Origin: Betaproteobacteria bacterium
Lineage (GTDB): Bacteria > Pseudomonadota > Gammaproteobacteria > Burkholderiales > Casimicrobiaceae
DNA: 64,000 bases
Reading direction: 5' to 3'
Assembly: GCA_009778785.1 (NCBI GenBank)
Contig: WRFN01000003.1
Span: 62,001 to 126,000 of the forward strand
In this document: positions 62,961-64,000 of the stretch, one piece after another
Position numbering within the stretch: position 1 is the first letter of the stretch
Layout of the letters: every line of letters starts with the position of its first letter
Translations under genes and position numbers: made by a program
Notes under the pieces: model-generated
Seen by the model: only the letters and a program-made list of their open reading frames with translations
Databases searched by the model: none
What the model was told of the DNA's origin: nothing

Positions 62961-64000
62961 ATGAGCGTCGCCGTCGTTCATTCGCGAGCGTTGGCGGGAA
63001 TCGAGGCGCCGCCGGTCACGGTTGAAGTGCATTTGTCGGGTGGCTTGCCCGCGATCAATCTGGTCGGTCTGCCTGACGCCGAAGTGCGCGAGGCGCGCGA
63101 CCGCGTGCGCGCCGCCGTGCAGAACGCCCGCTACGAATTTCCGGTTCGCAAAATCACCGTCAACCTGGCGCCCGCCGACCTGCCGAAAGATTCGGGGCGC
63201 TTCGATCTGCCCATCGCGCTCGGCATTCTCGCCGCCACCGGCCAGATTCCGCAGAATGAATTGGATCGCTACGAATTCGCCGGAGAACTGGCGTTGACCG
63301 GCGAGTTGCGCGCGATTCGCGGCGCGCTGGCGATGGTACTTTCGGCGCGGCGCGACGGTCGCGCCTTCATCCTGCCGGAAGCCAGCGCCAAAGAAGCCGC
63401 GTTGGTGCGCAACGCGACCGTGCATCCGGCCAACTCGCTGCTCGCGGTGTGCGCTCACCTGCGCGGGCAAGAACTTTTGCCGACACAGACGGCGGAAGTC
63501 CCCGACGAAGAAAGTGTGCAAATTCCCGATCTCTCGGAAGTGCGCGGGCAACACCAAGCCAAACGCGCACTCGAAATCGCCGCCGCCGGTCAACACTCGC
63601 TGCTGCTGATCGGCGCACCTGGCACCGGCAAATCCATGTTGGCGCAACGGCTACCCGGCATCATGCCGAAGCTGACCGAAAACGAAGCGCTGGCAACGGC
63701 GGCCATCGCCTCACTCTCCGGCCGCTTTTCGCCGCAACAGTGGCGACAACGCCCGTTTCGCGCGCCGCATCACACCGCCAGCGCCGTGGCGCTGGTCGGC
63801 GGCGGCAGCGATCCGCGTCCCGGCGAAATTTCCCTCGCCCACAATGGTGTGCTTTTTCTGGACGAACTGCCGGAATGGGATCGCGCCGTGCTCGAAGTGC
63901 TGCGCGAACCGCTGGAATCGGGCGAAATCCACATCTCGCGCGCGGCGCGACAAAGCATCTTCCCGGCGCGCTTTCAATTGATCGCAGCGATGAACCCCTG
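62961..64000 (+). CDS. comM: ComM/YifB family Mg-chelatase-like AAA+ ATPase (partial)
   Basis: Runs off the right end; 346 codons are visible. The N-terminal part ([60 protein letters not shown]) and the AAA+ core with Walker [20 protein letters not shown] and Walker [12 protein letters not shown] are typical of ComM, a hexameric helicase that aids branch migration during natural transformation. It starts after a 120-base gap from nrdG. With the pil genes and polA, it fits a naturally competent organism, but competence itself is not shown. Confidence 0.95.
   Translation, partial: MSVAVVHSRALAGIEAPPVTVEVHLSGGLPAINLVGLPDAEVREARDRVRAAVQNARYEFPVRKITVNLAPADLPKDSGRFDLPIALGILAATGQIPQNELDRYEFAGELALTGELRAIRGALAMVLSARRDGRAFILPEASAKEAALVRNATVHPANSLLAVCAHLRGQELLPTQTAEVPDEESVQIPDLSEVRGQHQAKRALEIAAAGQHSLLLIGAPGTGKSMLAQRLPGIMPKLTENEALATAAIASLSGRFSPQQWRQRPFRAPHHTASAVALVGGGSDPRPGEISLAHNGVLFLDELPEWDRAVLEVLREPLESGEIHISRAARQSIFPARFQLIAAMNP

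Noticed and set aside
62905..62964. 19-codon leader frame (GTG start) ending in ATGA at the comM start
   Set aside because: Too short, no recognisable content and only a weak ribosome site; kept as a curiosity.

Overview
The window comes from a chromosome that looks betaproteobacterial and facultatively anaerobic. The evidence is gene order and gene type: pilMNOPQ-aroK-aroB, glyQ-glyS-gmhB-plsC, lptM-lysA diverging from cyaY, rsmI diverging from lpoA-yraN-gmhA-dolP-rfaE2-tusA, gloB/methyltransferase/rnhA, a BPSS1780-type membrane protein beside thrB, and a Lys/Ala-repeat H1-like histone. Rhodocyclales or Nitrosomonadales would fit. No rRNA or other species marker is present, so I name no genus.

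Layout. 1-6.4 kb: argG, yajQ, a glutathione transferase, a YafJ-type amidotransferase, the BPSS1780 protein and thrB, with two REP-like inverted pairs. 6.5-14 kb: DUF2782, a secreted unknown, a LOG-family protein interlocked with polA, the H1-like protein, lysA-lptM and cyaY. 14-21 kb: a leftward run of a metallopeptidase, plsC, gmhB, glyS, glyQ and tRNA-Gly(CCC), then aroB and aroK. 21-29 kb: the type IV pilus pilM-Q operon and divergent mrcA. 29.5-36 kb: hemB, a candidate structured RNA, and the heptose/envelope operon diverging from rsmI.

36.1-46.8 kb is an accessory island, AT-richer by eye than its flanks. It holds a complete type II-C-like CRISPR-Cas locus: a tracrRNA on the minus strand, an unusually large cas9 (1487 aa), cas1, cas2, a terminator, and 20 repeats with 19 spacers of exactly 30 bp. 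A Fic toxin-antitoxin pair and two aldo/keto reductases follow. A lone repeat-like sequence (26 of 36 positions) lies 3.3 kb beyond the array. The repeats are inferred to be transcribed leftward, opposite to the cas genes, and each ends in an extended -10-like element as in the Neisseria system.

46.8-59 kb: dusA, a chagasin-like lipoprotein, DUF493, mltD, gloB, a methyltransferase, rnhA, DUF423, a divergent ubiA-like gene and a CHASE2 kinase/FecR-LysM/response-regulator module. 59-64 kb: the anaerobic ribonucleotide reductase locus behind a likely paired NrdR operator, then comM running off the window. The reductase is in two pieces: nrdD ends right after its zinc site, and a separate 58-residue gene supplies the glycyl-radical segment.

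The observations most worth following are the split NrdD, the Cas9 with a ~185-residue insertion in its recognition lobe and a tandemly repeated C-terminal module, the tracrRNA promoter embedded in the cas9 start, and the orphan repeat upstream of an aldo/keto reductase.
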